64,000 bases of DNA from Hydnum rufescens UP504 (Eukaryota; Basidiomycota; Agaricomycetes; Cantharellales; Hydnaceae). Positions 22,530 through 35,423 of the stretch are shown piece after piece (position 1 is the first letter of the stretch; each line of letters begins with the position of its first letter). The translations under genes and the position numbers were made by a program. The notes under the pieces are model-generated. The model had not been told where the DNA came from. It was given only the letters and a program-made list of their open reading frames with translations, and made no database searches. The DNA lies in the NCBI GenBank assembly GCA_014904985.1, contig MU129034.1:127363-191362 (forward strand). The letters run 5' to 3'.

Positions 22530-24905
22530 TCATGCTTCGTCTTCCCACACGCTGACCACTTCCTTCTTGAATAACTCGAGCTCCAACTCGAGGGCCGAGC
22601 AGGGATAGCCAATGTCGAAGTTCTCCAGCACTGTGGGGTGCAAGATCCCGAGGGTGCCCACATTCACGTCCCGGGAGGCAGCCTTCGGTCTGTAATAGAC
22701 AGTGGCAGCTCGCCCAGGGAAGAAAGTGGCGTCTAGGCAACAAAGGCACATCCACGTGTCAAATTAAGCGTACACTATGTGAAGTGAGCTGAAAGAAAAA
22801 ATTGCATACCAGCGACTTCTTGGATGTAGTAACCATACTCTGCCTTGGGATTGCCCGACGATATTCTCGGGATCTCCAGGATGGCCATCAAGCGATCCAA
22901 CAGCCCATGGACAACCTCAAAGCCAGCGGTTTTGTTGCACCAGACCGCTGCAACCCTGCGAATGTTGCGCGCCTGACGCTCTTGGCTGGGATCCTTGACG
23001 ACTACATCCGAGGACTCGAAGATACGGATAGGGAGCGGATGACTTCGGTTTTCTCGGATCGTTTTAAGGAGACCCGGGATGAGCGACGTGCGGACCACTT
23101 GATACTCAGCAGTCTTGGGGTTGGCGAGTACGACCGCAGTAGTTCCGTCGTCTTTTCGGTTCATCCACGCAAAGTTTTCATCACGAGAGCACTGGATATT
23201 GACATCAAGTGTCAAGTGAGTGCATTTCTATGCCCATCATAACGGTGACCTACCAGGATTAGAGGCAACACTTCCACCCATCCAGCTTGAGCGCACTCAT
23301 TCCGGATGAGATCGCTGAGCTTGCTAACAGCCAGCGGCTGTGCCACTGTGTTTGTCGCAGGAAAGGTTTTCGGTAAATTGTTGAATCCATAAGCGATCGC
23401 CGCGTCCTCCATGATATCGCACTCATGCAATATATCGGGGCGAGTTGGCGGTAGCTCAACTGTAAGTTCATCAGGTTTAGACGTCGCCGTCGCCGAAAGA
23501 GACATTCGATTCAGAAGGGTAATGATTTGTGATGAAGGCAGTGAAAGACCGGTACATCCATTGATATAGGACACTCGAGCTGAAGTCACTCTCGACGAAA
23601 TATCTGGGGTCACTCGAGATGTACCATCAGGGAAAACGATTCGTACAGGCTCAATGCTTTTGAGATAATAGTAAGATATAGTCCCATGGAACAGTTGTAC
23701 CGGGCAGAGATGCAATTGCTTACGTGAACTTGTCTTCACAGTACTCAGAAAACATGAGAGCGACCATGTTGACGACAATCGCCAGCTTGGTCTCATCTGT
23801 GGCAGTTACGTCTATGAAAACATTCCGGGTGTTGAGGGTGATCTTGGAATGTTCTGAATTAATGATAGGTGGCATGGAAAGCACTCGGTCGTGTTTATCG
23901 TAAATGATAGGATATACGGGCGAGTCACGGATGATGTGGAGGAATTTGGACAGTTGTCGATCGCCCTGTGTACGGGCAGCAAATTCGTTGCGTTAATCCC
24001 TCTATATCCGATTCTGGCAAGACCATACATCACCTCGTATATAGTCATCAGTTCTGACGCGTCGTAAGCTTGACTCTTGTTGAGAGGAACAAATTTGATG
24101 TCTTTCGGAGGTCTAGCTTCGTATCTGAAAGGGGCCTCGATCGTATCTAAATCATGGGTTCCAATGGACACGAGCTGTCGTCTACGCCCTATGTTCTGGT
24201 GAAGTTTATCCTGGAGATCAATGAAAGATGCATATGATCGGGGAGTAAATCTAATATTCCGTAGAATGGCACCGGCGAAATATGGTCGAATACGTGCTGT
24301 CTGTGGATGAGATGCGTTAAGAAAGTCATCCAAGACAAGAAGATAAGTAAAACCAACATCCAGAGAGACGTTCATGACAAGCAGTTGTCCACTCTTCGGG
24401 GGAACGAGTCTATATAGGGGGTTTTTGTCCTTTTGTAGGAAAATTCGCATTGCTCTAGATATTCCTCGATGCATAGCAAATCGTATCTATGGCAATATTA
24501 TCATCGAATTGCATGCGCATGCATATGAATCAGGAGCCTACCTATTGGCTGGGATTTCGATTTTAAGTTGCTATAAAATAACCAGATATGCACAGGATAG
24601 GGCCATCGATGACAGTGACAACCATACCGGACGCTCCGCAGGCAAGCCTTTTTTAATGTTAGCTTCGACCTCTTCTGTTGTCTAATCAACACGTCCTATA
24701 AGCAGTTGAAGGTCGAAAGGAATCGGTATTCCGTACATCTTCATCCAACTCGAGGCCAAATTCGAAACAAAGCTCGTCAAATTCCTCGGTTGCTATAAGC
24801 GATATATAAATCATTCCACATCAAATGAGGAACATGCACTTGCTTACTGTAGCTCTTTCCTAGGCGCTCGAAGAGATCTGCTTTATCGACGGAGACTGTA
24901 GGCAT
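22530..24905 (-). CDS. FRS1: cytosolic phenylalanyl-tRNA synthetase beta subunit
   Basis: Read from ATG 24905 ([19 protein letters not shown]) to TGA at 22530. It charges tRNA-Phe as part of an alpha2-beta2 enzyme in the cytosol. Visible blocks include [46 protein letters not shown] with [25 protein letters not shown] (the B3/B4 region), [56 protein letters not shown] and the end [20 protein letters not shown]. All exons join without frame breaks. The gene shares a very short divergent promoter with DPH1 (48 bases between the two ATGs). Confidence 0.9.
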
Positions 24906-24953
24906 GTTCTTAGCGAGTCAGATGGACGGACTTTGCCGTAGTCACTTCATGAG

Positions 24954-26785
24954 ATGGCGTCCCTCCCCCCATCGTCCAATGCTCCGAAGCCGCGCAAAAG
25001 GTTCGTTGGGAAGACAACTAGGGGGTCCAAATCTGTGTCTACTGGCCTTGCCGCGCACCAGATACCCGAGGATATCCTGAATGACCCATTGTTAAATCAG
25101 GCTATACAACAATTACCATCGAATTATTCGTTTGAGATCCACAAGACAGTCCATCATGTTCGAAAGAACCAGGCCAATATGGTTGCGTTGCAGATGCCCG
25201 AGGGCCTCCAGATGTTTGCTTGTACAATTGCTGACATCATCGAACGGTGGGAGCCAATCCGCAAAGTCAACGCATTCTAACTGAAGGAGCTATCTATCCC
25301 CTAAAGCTTTACTAATGCCTTGACTGTAATAATGGGGGACGTTACATATGGGGCGTGCTGTATTGATGATTACACCGCTCTTGCACTGGGGTGCGACATG
25401 CTCGTGCACTATGGCCACAGCTGCCTAGGTCTGCCGCGATTTTTGTCTATCAATAATTTCATCCCTTAATTTCTCCGAAAACAAGTGCCTATCGATACCA
25501 CTCAAATAAAGACTTTATATATCTTTGTCGAGATCGCTATCGACTCTGATCATCTAGCCAAGACTATCCGACTCAACCTTCCATCCGATCGGGCTCGGTT
25601 CCATCGGTTACTCCTCTCAGATGAGGATAATTCACGTCATATTGCACCAGGAAGCAAGATTGGTCCTGCCGCTCCCCTCCAGTTGGAAGATTCAGCATCA
25701 CACATGTCCCAAGATGATCACGCGAACTCATCCGTTCCTGGTGTGCCAGAAATATTACCCACACGGCTTTCCTTGGTCTCCACGATCCAATTTGTAGCCG
25801 CCGTACAAAAGCTCAAGGAAGATCTTAGTAGTGACGTTTCCTCCGAAGCCGCCCCAGCGAGTACCTTGCCCAGGATAGAGAATGAGGAGTGTGGATGGAA
25901 ATTTAGAGCCATCCATTCACACCGCATCTTCGAATTCATCGCCTTCAATGGGAATATATGAAGCTTCTATCCCTCGATCAAAGCCCCTCAGTCCAGGGGA
26001 GATATTGGGATGCACCGCACCTCGCTTATCTGAGGTTGATGCCATAATGTTCGTTGGTCGTTTGACTAACTTGATTCTTTGCACGCGCCACTGACAGCAG
26101 TGATTTGACCTAGTTATGTTGGAGACGGTCGTTTCCATCTGGAGTCCATCATGATAGCGAATCCAGACGTTCCACTTTTCCGATACGATCCCTATTCAAA
26201 AAAGCTTACGCGAGAGCGATACGATCATGATGAAATGACCTCTGTACGCTCCAACGCGATCCGAACAGCTCGGAAGAGTATCGAGGCACTTGGCGAAGGG
26301 CACGGTCCCAGAAATACTCCAGATGATCCTAAGGCTCCGATATGGGGTGTAATCCTCGGTACTCTTGGGCGTCAAGGAAGTTTCAAACAATTGCAGGTAC
26401 TAAGCTCTGTCCCCCTTCCTTCCAGGATCATTCGAAGAGCTTGCTAATGATATGCTTTGGTAGTCAATTGCTCGCCAGTTGACTACTTCTCGCCGGAATA
26501 TTCCCTTCATGCCGATCCTGCTGTCCGAACTATCACCGGCGAAACTTGCTTTATTCCAAGACCACATTTCGACGTTCATCCAAACATCATGTCCCCGCCT
26601 CTCAATTGACTGGGGTTATGCTTTTTCCCGACCACTACTTAACCCAGTATGAATGCGCGGTCGCCATTGGAGAGACTAAAGGATGGCAAGGTGATGGTAT
26701 GGGTGGGAAGGGTGTATATCCAATGGACTTTTACGCTGCGGGATCGCTTGCTGCTTTGGCAAGAATCAAAGGGGCTGATGCATAG
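24954..26785 (+). CDS. DPH1: diphthamide biosynthesis protein 1 (ACP-histidine synthase subunit)
   Basis: Catalyses, with DPH2, the radical-SAM-like first step of diphthamide formation on elongation factor 2, using a 4Fe-4S cluster. The three cluster cysteines are in place: [23 protein letters not shown], and [14 protein letters not shown]. Other blocks: [78 protein letters not shown] and YPMDFYAAG. The Ser-rich middle needs an intron from about 25889 to 26000 (GTGTGG to CTCAG). Near the end, AACCCAGTATGAA at 26641-26653 has one base too many between PLLNP and YECAVAIGE. Removing the G at 26647 restores the universal PLLxPYE, so this is probably a sequence error. Divergent from FRS1. Confidence 0.85.
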
Positions 26786-26854
26786 AGGCACAGTGACTAC
26801 GTATGTATCGATATATGGATATCCTCACTGTACACGCTCCAGTGTATTTCAACG

Positions 26855-29800
26855 TCAAGCAAAACACTTTGAGGGGCCCCTATTCCCCGTACATGTACTG
26901 AGAACGAAAGTAGTATTGAGTACAAGTCCAGCAGGGCCCGAATTGGGAGCCTTACCTCCACTTCGTCCACACCTTTTCCACCTGCGCTGGCTTGGAAAGG
27001 AGCTGTCCTTCCTGTCGGCATCGGGCCCATCTCTGGTTCTTCGACATCGTCATAATCCTCCACTACAGCACTCCCATCATCGAGTCCAAACGGTATAACC
27101 GGACGCAAGTTGTTATGTCCTCCAGAGCTGGATCGTCGCCCGCCACTGGCAGGCGATTTTGGTAATGCCTTGAACGTCTTGGGACTCATGTGCTGATAGT
27201 GCATAAGCAAGCCAATCAGAATAAAAACATAAATCCATGGCATGAGGTTTAGTGAAAGGGGACGAACCTCCCAATTGTTAAGATTCTCGTCCATGGCGTC
27301 AGAATCTGAGAGATTACCGTCGTTCCGCGCCTCGTCGCCCAATTCTCCGATCGACACGATACTCTCGCTATCGCTTATGCCATCACCAACGTTGCCGGCG
27401 AAATCCTCGATACGCTGCTGCCACGCTGAAGAGAGTCGTGCTGCGCCATCATGAGGCCAAAAGCCGGCAATGGGAGGGTCGAGACCTTGAGAAGGATCGT
27501 CCTGGTTGAGGTCATGTAGATAATCTTCATACTCTTCCTCGAAGGCAATGTCCTCTGGGATATATGGAGTGAACACCGAGGGGTCGGTGACACGGGAGCG
27601 TAATGGTGGGAAGACATCCATTTCAATGTGTGGAGAGGCTAAGGGCCGATTGACGTTTGCTAGGTCCCCGCCGCCGAAATGGGCCTCTGGTAGGTGCATC
27701 GATTGACTTGATGTTCGCCGATGCGATTGCTGAGTAGTGGAAGCCGTTGCGCCATATCGCTTCCCATTATCTGCCATTTTCCCATTGGAATGGGTTTAAA
27801 AACCTGGTTAGAAATTTGAACAATAAACGCACAAAATTTCACGAGGATCCGAAGCGCCTGTTCTTGAGCCTAAAGGTAACACATAGGGCCAAAAGGTAAT
27901 GAACATAAGGGAGCAGGTTGTTTGCTCACTGCAGAATCACTAGGGTCCTCAAGCTCGTTTCCAGCCAACCACTCATCACGTAGATCTGGGCGGCAATTGA
28001 GATAGATAGAGGTGATTACTTTCATGTTGGCTGTTATTCCGAAAAATACATAAGCTTTGGACTGAATGAAGCGTAACCGTAAATTCACTTTGGCGCCATT
28101 TTCTTCCACAGTAGGGCACTTGGCTCTTGATTAGCTTCAGGACATGAAGTTGCAGTACCGGATGTGATACTTTCAGTATCCGTTTTAAAATGGCCTATCC
28201 ATGTAATTTAAAGATGAAGACAACGATTGGGAAGGTAAACAGAGCTCCCACCGAGCTTTTATAATTGACCAGCATGCCGATCCGATGTGAACGACCTTTT
28301 GTTAATTTTTGCATGATTTTGACGAATGTAATGGCAGAAAAGAAGTTTCTCCAGGAATAATCTGTTATGTACTCGATCTCATCTTCGAGTCCGCCAGAAT
28401 CGTTGTTATTTGGAACCATCTGCCCGGGAGAGAGTCGCGGGGCCCGAAGCATGGAGTCTTCGGGCCGTCGGTGTTGTACATTCTTTGCAAAATGAAGATA
28501 ACAGTACCTGAAGAAACTACGCATACCACCTGAGATTACAAAAAGCATGAGAAAAGTGGTCGTCATACGTACTTATGATCGGGAGAGTCATTCTTTGTAT
28601 TAACAGTGACTGAAGTCTCTTGCAAGCCAAATATCTTGAGAATAAGGAGAAGACAATTGGAGTCCAGAAGCATCCCGCCAAGGTGGTGAAATTTCATGGC
28701 ATCTAGGCGTGAAATGTAAAGGGGTTTGGACATTATCGTTCTTTGGATCGAATAACTCACGCGACACCTTGAACCACTTCAGAGTCAGGAAGAGCAATGC
28801 GGCCACAACTTTGGTTGTGATCTCCCGATGCCGGTTGATATCGATGTCATCTAACGTAGGGGGAGGGGGTGGAGGATCTACAGAGACGGAATGAGATCAC
28901 TTTTGTAGTGGAAAGGATCCACGTACCCGAAATTGGAGGGGGGAAAGACGCGGTCGGGCCCGTAGGGGCCATCTGAGAAGTCTGAGAGCCACCGGCTGTG
29001 ACAGTGGCGAGCAGCAGACGAAGCAGAACAAGGACCCATGCAGGCATCAATGGCAGAGCAGCGATCTATAGAGGAAGGGAGTCTTATTGGTTACCTCTGT
29101 GGATTCCCGGAAGTCATAACATACATAGAGTGTCTCCACTCTTCTCAGTCGGACCAGGTCGTCCCTTCTTTCCTTGGCCTTCCGTCGCAACGCACGGTCC
29201 CCCTCAGCCTCCGCCTTATCGAGTGTCGCTTGCGCTTCTGCAATGGCAGCGTCCAACCGTCGAACGTCTGGCAATGCGGCTTCTGGTGGGTCATCAGAAT
29301 CGCGCAGAGGAGGGGAGGGTCGTAGATTTTTGGTGGTCTTCGAAGCACTGGTCCCAAAAATTGAGATGGCTTTGCGTTCTAGTGCCAGCTGGCCATCAGG
29401 TGAATATGGATCAATACCACTCTCATCTAAAATGTAGGCTTCTCGGGTTTGCCACATCTGATAGAGTGCGAGAGAGATGTGCATGTGGCGCATGTATAAA
29501 CGATCTGCTTCGTCGATGGCGAATGGAACGAGTTTCTGGGAAGAGCCTCGGGCACGGGAAAATGGGAACAGGAAGGGTCGATTGGGGTCGGTTTGATACT
29601 GCTTCTTCGCCTTTCCGTTGGGCGGGGGTGAAGGAGCGGCGTGGGAGGTAGTTGTTGTTGTGGTATTGGAGCTTGCTGACGCTGGGGAAGACTATGCATC
29701 ATATTTGACATGTTGACATCCTCGCCCATATTGTGGTGGTAATGCGATCGCAGGGGAATAGGGGCTAGCGCAGTTGCAACCTTCTCTGTGCTCACATCTG

Positions 29801-31084
29801 ATGTCCGCCCCGGCGCGAATGTAGGATATTTAACAGAAGTCTCGGACCGAAACGCCTTGAAATCAATAGGTGAGGACTTAATCATAACACCTGGAAAATC
29901 CAGAGATCGGCACATCGTTCTTGGGGGCAAGATTGTGTCACTGACCGCTCTCTTCAGGCTGTGGGAGGTCCGCCAGCTCCCGACCTAATTTCTTCACACG
30001 AGCCAGCTCTCGAATCCCGCCAAAACATGCTAACTGGGTCTTCCACAATAATAGCAAAACCTAAGTTACATTCGTGAGACAAGGGGGGTGTTAAAATAAG
30101 CGAAGCAAGAACCTTCTTGAGAGGGTAGCCCTTCATGCTCTTATCCTTCATTGCCGCAACCATCCCAAATAAGAACACTGGCAGTGGAGGATCCAAACTC
30201 ACTGAGGGATGGTGTTTCAGCGGTTATCACCACGGATATGTTGAACGCGTGTCGTACTCAATTCGTCACCAAATTCTTCATCGCCTTTGAATATTTGGAC
30301 AATAAAATAGAGCATTCCACAGTAAAATGACACCTCCAAATTGATATCGTCGAGGGATTCTTGCTTCTCGGCCTCAGTAATGTTGAATCGCTGAATATCG
30401 AAGTCGGTAAGGGAGCTAACAGTCGTAGAAAATGTGAGACTGTGGTCTATCATACTCGCTGGTAGATGACAACCTGACAAGGTCGTGTTTAGCATTTGCG
30501 ATTTTGAGGGCCTCGACGATGTCATGGACACCATTGGCTGCGCGTACGAGCTTGCAGTTCTCAATAATCATGTGGAGATGATGCTCCGGAGACGTAGTTT
30601 CAGCAAATGTCCCTAGATGGCGAGAGATCAAAGACGTGATTCTATCTACACAGGGCAATTGTGACCACCTTGGAGGAGATACAGTAATTTACGAGCATTG
30701 GTGAACCTGATCTCGGTGTCTCGGTGTTCAAGACTTTCCAATAGAACCTCTACATGGGCTTTCCTTTGCGTCTGCGGGGTCTTCAACCATTCTAGCACAC
30801 GTTGGCTATGAGCCAAGATTCCTTGAGGTATCGGGATTATGCTTACCCCCATGGAATGAGCTTTGCCATGCGTTCAAATTCCCCGACACATGGCGGATTT
30901 CTGCATATGAATAGAATTCCTCGATCTCGTCGAACACAGTATCCTCGTCTTCGTAGCGCATTGCGTACTGTTGCGTCTTGAGCCTCGGTTGTTGGCCTAC
31001 CATGTTCCTCAGCTGGCCCAGCGTAATGGAGTCGAGACTAGCAGGTATATCACCCGGCTCATCGGCGATGTTTATGCTGCTCAT
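26855..31084 (-). CDS. FAR11: STRIPAK subunit FAR11/HAM-2 (STRIP family)
   Basis: Large split gene running from ATG 31084 (MSSINIADEPGD) to about 26855. The N1221 signature YEDEDTVFDEIEEFYSYAE comes early, followed by HAHVEVLLESLEHRDTEIRF-type helices, a SHAAPSPPPNGK linker, PFAIDEADRLYMRHMHIS, and the C-terminal DUF3402-like blocks RLRFIQSKAYVFF, CRPDLRDEWLAGNELEDPSD, AQEQALRILVKF. An intron from GTGCGT to TGGCAG joins that to YNGKRYGATAS, so the frame beginning at 27777 is the 3' part of this gene, not a separate one. A membrane helix (LMPWIYVFILIGLL) lies near the C-terminus. The last intron (26898-26955) gives a short terminal exon; reading through would instead end at 26797. STRIPAK links PP2A and kinases to cell fusion, development and cell-cycle arrest. 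N. crassa HAM-2, the homologue, is also a predicted membrane protein. Confidence 0.8.
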
Positions 31085-31249
31085 CCTGAAGTTTAAAGAG
31101 GGAAAGCCATCCATGGCGGATTTATACAGTGGCAGTTGCCGTTTCGACTTGGAGTGCTTACATCATCTGAATATTGCGGCAAAGCCCGGCGCCTTAACGG
31201 AAGCATATACATTACGCGTTGTACCTCAGAGTTATCCTCATTATCAATC

Positions 31250-34200
31250 ATGTCGAGCGCGATGGATATCGATGAACATCAGATCGACGAGGGTCTTTAT
31301 TCAAGACAACTGTTCGCGGTCTCTCGATTATAGTTTAACCCAATAGCTGACGCTATTCTATGTTAGATATGTTCTTGGCCATGAAGGTGAGTCATGACAG
31401 TATCGGTAGGGCTTGCAAGATTCTAACGCACCCTGTTAGCCATGAAGCGAATGGCCACATCTAACGTGCTAATCGTTGGGCTGAAGGGTTTGGGGGTCGA
31501 GATCGGTAAGCACAGAGCTGTGTCGTGACATGCATCGATGCTTAGCCATGGTCTCCAGCGAAGAACTTGGCCCTTGCTGGTGTGAAGACTGTAGCAATTT
31601 ACGATCCAGAACCTGTCGTAGTTGAAGATCTGGGCACTCAGGTAAAATGCAGAATCCTTCTGTTTGACACCTGGATTGAATATACGCTGGGTCAAAATAG
31701 TTCTTCCTGCGCGCTTCCGACGTGGGGAAATCGCGAGCTGATGCAGCCGTTCCCCGTTTGGCGGAGCTCAACACCTATGTCCCTGTTCGAAATCTAGGGG
31801 GCAGAGCGGGTCAACCGATCTCACTTGACGTGATCAAGAATTACCAGGTGTGTTATGCGTTGTCACGGTTGTTGAGGTTTATTGATACTGGGCTATAGGT
31901 TGTTGTGCTTACCGACGCGCCTCTGTCATTGCAATTGGAAATCAACGACTGGACCCACAACAATGGTATTCATTTCATTGCTGCCAGCACTAATGGACTT
32001 TTCGGGTAAGCATGAATGAGAGGCTTCGTACCAGACATAACTTAGTCGCTCTCTAGGGCGGTCTTTAATGACTTTGGGCCCAAATTCACATGTATTGACC
32101 CAACTGGAGAGCAACCTCTCGCTGGAATGACTGTTTCCATTGAGAAGGTTTGCGCGTCTTCCTAGAATGTTCCTCCTTGCTTATCCCGATTCCAGGGTAA
32201 AGATGCACTTGTCACGTGCTTAGATGAAACACGCCATGGTCTCGAAGATGGGGATTTTGTTACTTTCTCTGAAGTCAAGGGCATGTCCGAGCTTAATGGA
32301 TGCGAGCCACGCAAAGTATCCGTCAAGGGACCTTATACGTTCACGATCGGTGACACGTCTGGCTTCGGCGATTATGTTTCTGGCGGTATCTTCACGCAAG
32401 TCAAAATGCCAAAGATCATTGAATTCGTAAGGGTCTTCGCTCGCTCATCATTCTTTCTTGGAAGGAATAATATTGATTGCTCAGAAATCGTTACGCGAAT
32501 CGCTGAAAACGCCCGAGCTCTTCATCACTGACTTTTCAAAGTTCGATCGCCCTTCTACTCTTCATGTTGGGCACCAGGCCCTGTCGGCGTATCGAGAGAA
32601 AAATAAGCGCCTTCCGCGACCACGTAATGCGCCCGATGCTACCGAGTTTGTAGCGATTGCAAAGAACATTACGCCTCCTGACGAACAGCTCGACGAGAAG
32701 GTCCTTGAGGAGCTGGCTTTCCAGGCTACGGGAGAGCTTTCCCCCATTATTGCCGTGATTGGTGGTTTTGTTGCCCAAGAAGCCCTCAAAGCCTGCAGCG
32801 CTAAGTTCCATCCTCTGGTCCAACACCTTTACTTTGACTCCCTCGAATCCCTACCAGCCGTCCGACCTCTCGAAGCAGACGTCGCGCCCACGCATTCAAG
32901 GTATGACCGCCAAATTGCTGTGTTCGGGAAATCCTTCCAAAGCAAGATCGCAAACCATCGACAATTCCTCGTTGGTTCTGGAGCGATAGGGTGCGAGATG
33001 CTTAAAAATTGGTCCATGATGGGTTTGGGTACTGGCGAAAAGGGGATAATCCACGTCACTGATTTGGACACCATCGAAAAGAGCAACTTAAACCGACAGT
33101 TCCTCTTCCGAGCGAAGGATCTTGGCAAGTTCAAGTCTGAATCTGCGGCTGCCGCTGTTACAGATATGAACCCGGATCTTGAGGGGCATATCCATGGATA
33201 TCAGGAGGCTGTGGGACCTGCTAGTGAAAGTCAGTGTCATGCCTCCCAATTCAACCGGATTCTTGACGAATCTCCACCTCAGATGTCTACGGCGACGAGT
33301 TCTTCGCTGGTATTGATGGTGTAACGAACGCATTGGATAACGTCAAAGCTCGTATGTACTTTGCTCATTGGCGATGAGAGGCTTTGACTGATATTGTGGA
33401 TCTCAGGGATGTATATGGATCAACGGTGTGTGCTCTACGCAAAGCCTCTCCTCGAGTCTGGGACCCTAGGAACAAAGGGAAACACCCAAGTGGTGATTCC
33501 TTTCGTCTCCGAGTCATATGGTTCTTCTCAAGATCCCCCAGAAAAGCAAACGCCGTCTTGCACTCTCAAGAGTTTTCCGAATGTAATCCAGCACTGCATC
33601 GAGGTCGGTGGCGCTTTCAATTTAGTGTGCATGACATTCTTGACCTCGTTTCCTCTGGTACCTGCAGTGGAGCCGTGAGGTTTTCAACGATCTATTTGTA
33701 AAGCCGGTTCAGAGTGCAAATTCGTACTTGTCCGAGCCAAACTACGTCGAGACCACTTTGAAGCACGGTGGTTCTCAGACGGAACAACTTCTCCAAATTC
33801 GGGAGTACCTCGTCAGTAACAAGCCTCTCAGCTTTGAGGAGTGCATCGTTTGGGCTCGCTTGAAGTTCGAGTATTACTACAACAATGAGATCCAGCAATT
33901 GCTGTACAGTTTGCCCGCGGATGCAGTAGGTTCCGCCATCGCATCCACAACAATACCTCGAAGGTTAACGTATCTTTTTTTAGGTGACATCGACCGGACA
34001 ACCGTTCTGGTCCGGACCCAAACGTGCACCATCTCCTCTCACATTTGACCCAGAGAACGTAAGGAACTCGCATCGTCTTAATCGTGTTTCGATCATTCAT
34101 GTCCAAATTCAGAATATCCACCTCGAATATATCATCTCCTCGGCTAACTTACATGCTTACAACTACGGCCTCAAAGGTCACACTGATCGTGCGACGTTCC

Positions 34201-35293
34201 AGAAGCTCTCCGCGGCCATATCAGTCCCTCATTTTACACCCAAATCAAACATCAAGATCCAAGTCAACGAGAATGAAGCCGCACCAGAGAATCCAGGTAC
34301 GTCAGCTAGTCAGCCCTGCAAGCGCGTCTCTGACCACAATGTGTCCCGTGAAGTTACGGATGAGGATGTAACGAGCATCGCGGCCTCCCTACCATCACCA
34401 TCCGCTCTCGCTGGGTACCGCCTAAATCCGGTGGAGTTCGAGAAGGACGACGACACTAACCACCATATCGACTTCATCACTGCCGCCGCTAACCTTCGTG
34501 CTCTCAACTACAGTATAGAAGTGGCAGATAGGCACCGAGCCAAGCAGATTGCCGGGAAGATCATTCCTGCAATTGCCACGACCACATCCCTTGTCACAGG
34601 GCTCGTCTGCCTTGAATTGTACAAGGTACGCTCCTGCAGATATATCTTCATTATTATGATTGGAAGATTAATCGCGATCTTGAAGATCATTGACGGGAAG
34701 AAGAAAATCGAGGATTATAAGAATGGCTTTGTCAACCTCGCTCTTCCATTCTTCGGCTTCTCAGAGCCCATCGCTGCGCCCAAGAAGAAGGTATGAGCTC
34801 ACGGCATGCCCAAGGCGATTGGTGGCCCCGTCAGCTCACTCTTTGTTCGTATCAGTACGGGGAGACTGAGTGGACTCTCTGGGACCGCTTTGAGTTCCGT
34901 GGCAACCCAACGTTGAAGGAAATCATTAATTGGTTCAAGGCCAACCACAGTCTTGAAGTTGGCATGGTGTCATCTGGTGTCTCTATGCTTTGGTCAGGGT
35001 TCATACCACCCAAGAAGGTAATGCTCTCTTTACTTCTTTTTCCGTGCTCGGTACCCATGCTTGTGTTGTGGCTTTGCAGAGTCAGGAACGGTTACCATTG
35101 CGATTCAGTCAGTTGATCGAGTCGGTCAGTAAAAAGCCGATCTTACCCCACCAAAAGAATGTGATTGTCGAAGTCATGGTCAGCGATGAAAATGACGAGG
35201 ATGTCGAAGTAAGTTTAACCCTTGGATTGCGATCTGTCGTTTCTTGACATTTCGTCTCCTACCAAGGTCCCCTTCATTGTCGTCGGACTGTGA
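31250..35293 (+). CDS. UBA1: ubiquitin-activating enzyme E1
   Basis: Complete E1 with at least fifteen exons, ending VPFIVVGL at TGA 35291-35293. N-terminus [21 protein letters not shown] spliced to YVLGHEAMKRM; inactive adenylation half ([24 protein letters not shown]); the four-helix/first catalytic half region ([11 protein letters not shown]); active adenylation half with [44 protein letters not shown]; then [20 protein letters not shown] and the catalytic cysteine in SCTLKSFPN; and the C-terminal ubiquitin-fold domain (WTLWDRFEF onward). It loads ubiquitin onto E2 enzymes in an ATP-driven reaction in cytosol and nucleus. All exon joins checked keep the frame, so this gene shows no indels, unlike several neighbours. 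Start codon is 165 bases from that of FAR11. Confidence 0.93.
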
Positions 35294-35423
35294 ACCATTG
35301 TATGCCAGGCCTGAAGTACTAGATTCTCCGCATGTATATAGCATATTACAATCTGAATTACAAATCTATTCTTCTGTACACATGGAAATGCAATTGTTAT
35401 AGTATGCAAAGATGGGAAGAATA

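Noticed and set aside
25882..26094. Apparent frame break in the DPH1 middle
   Set aside because: An intron from GTGTGG (about 25889) to CTCAG (about 26000) explains the frame change.
29427..29930. Apparent frame break in FAR11 before the PFAIDEADRL block
   Set aside because: An intron from GTTGCAACTG to GATGCATAG joins the two frames without a break.
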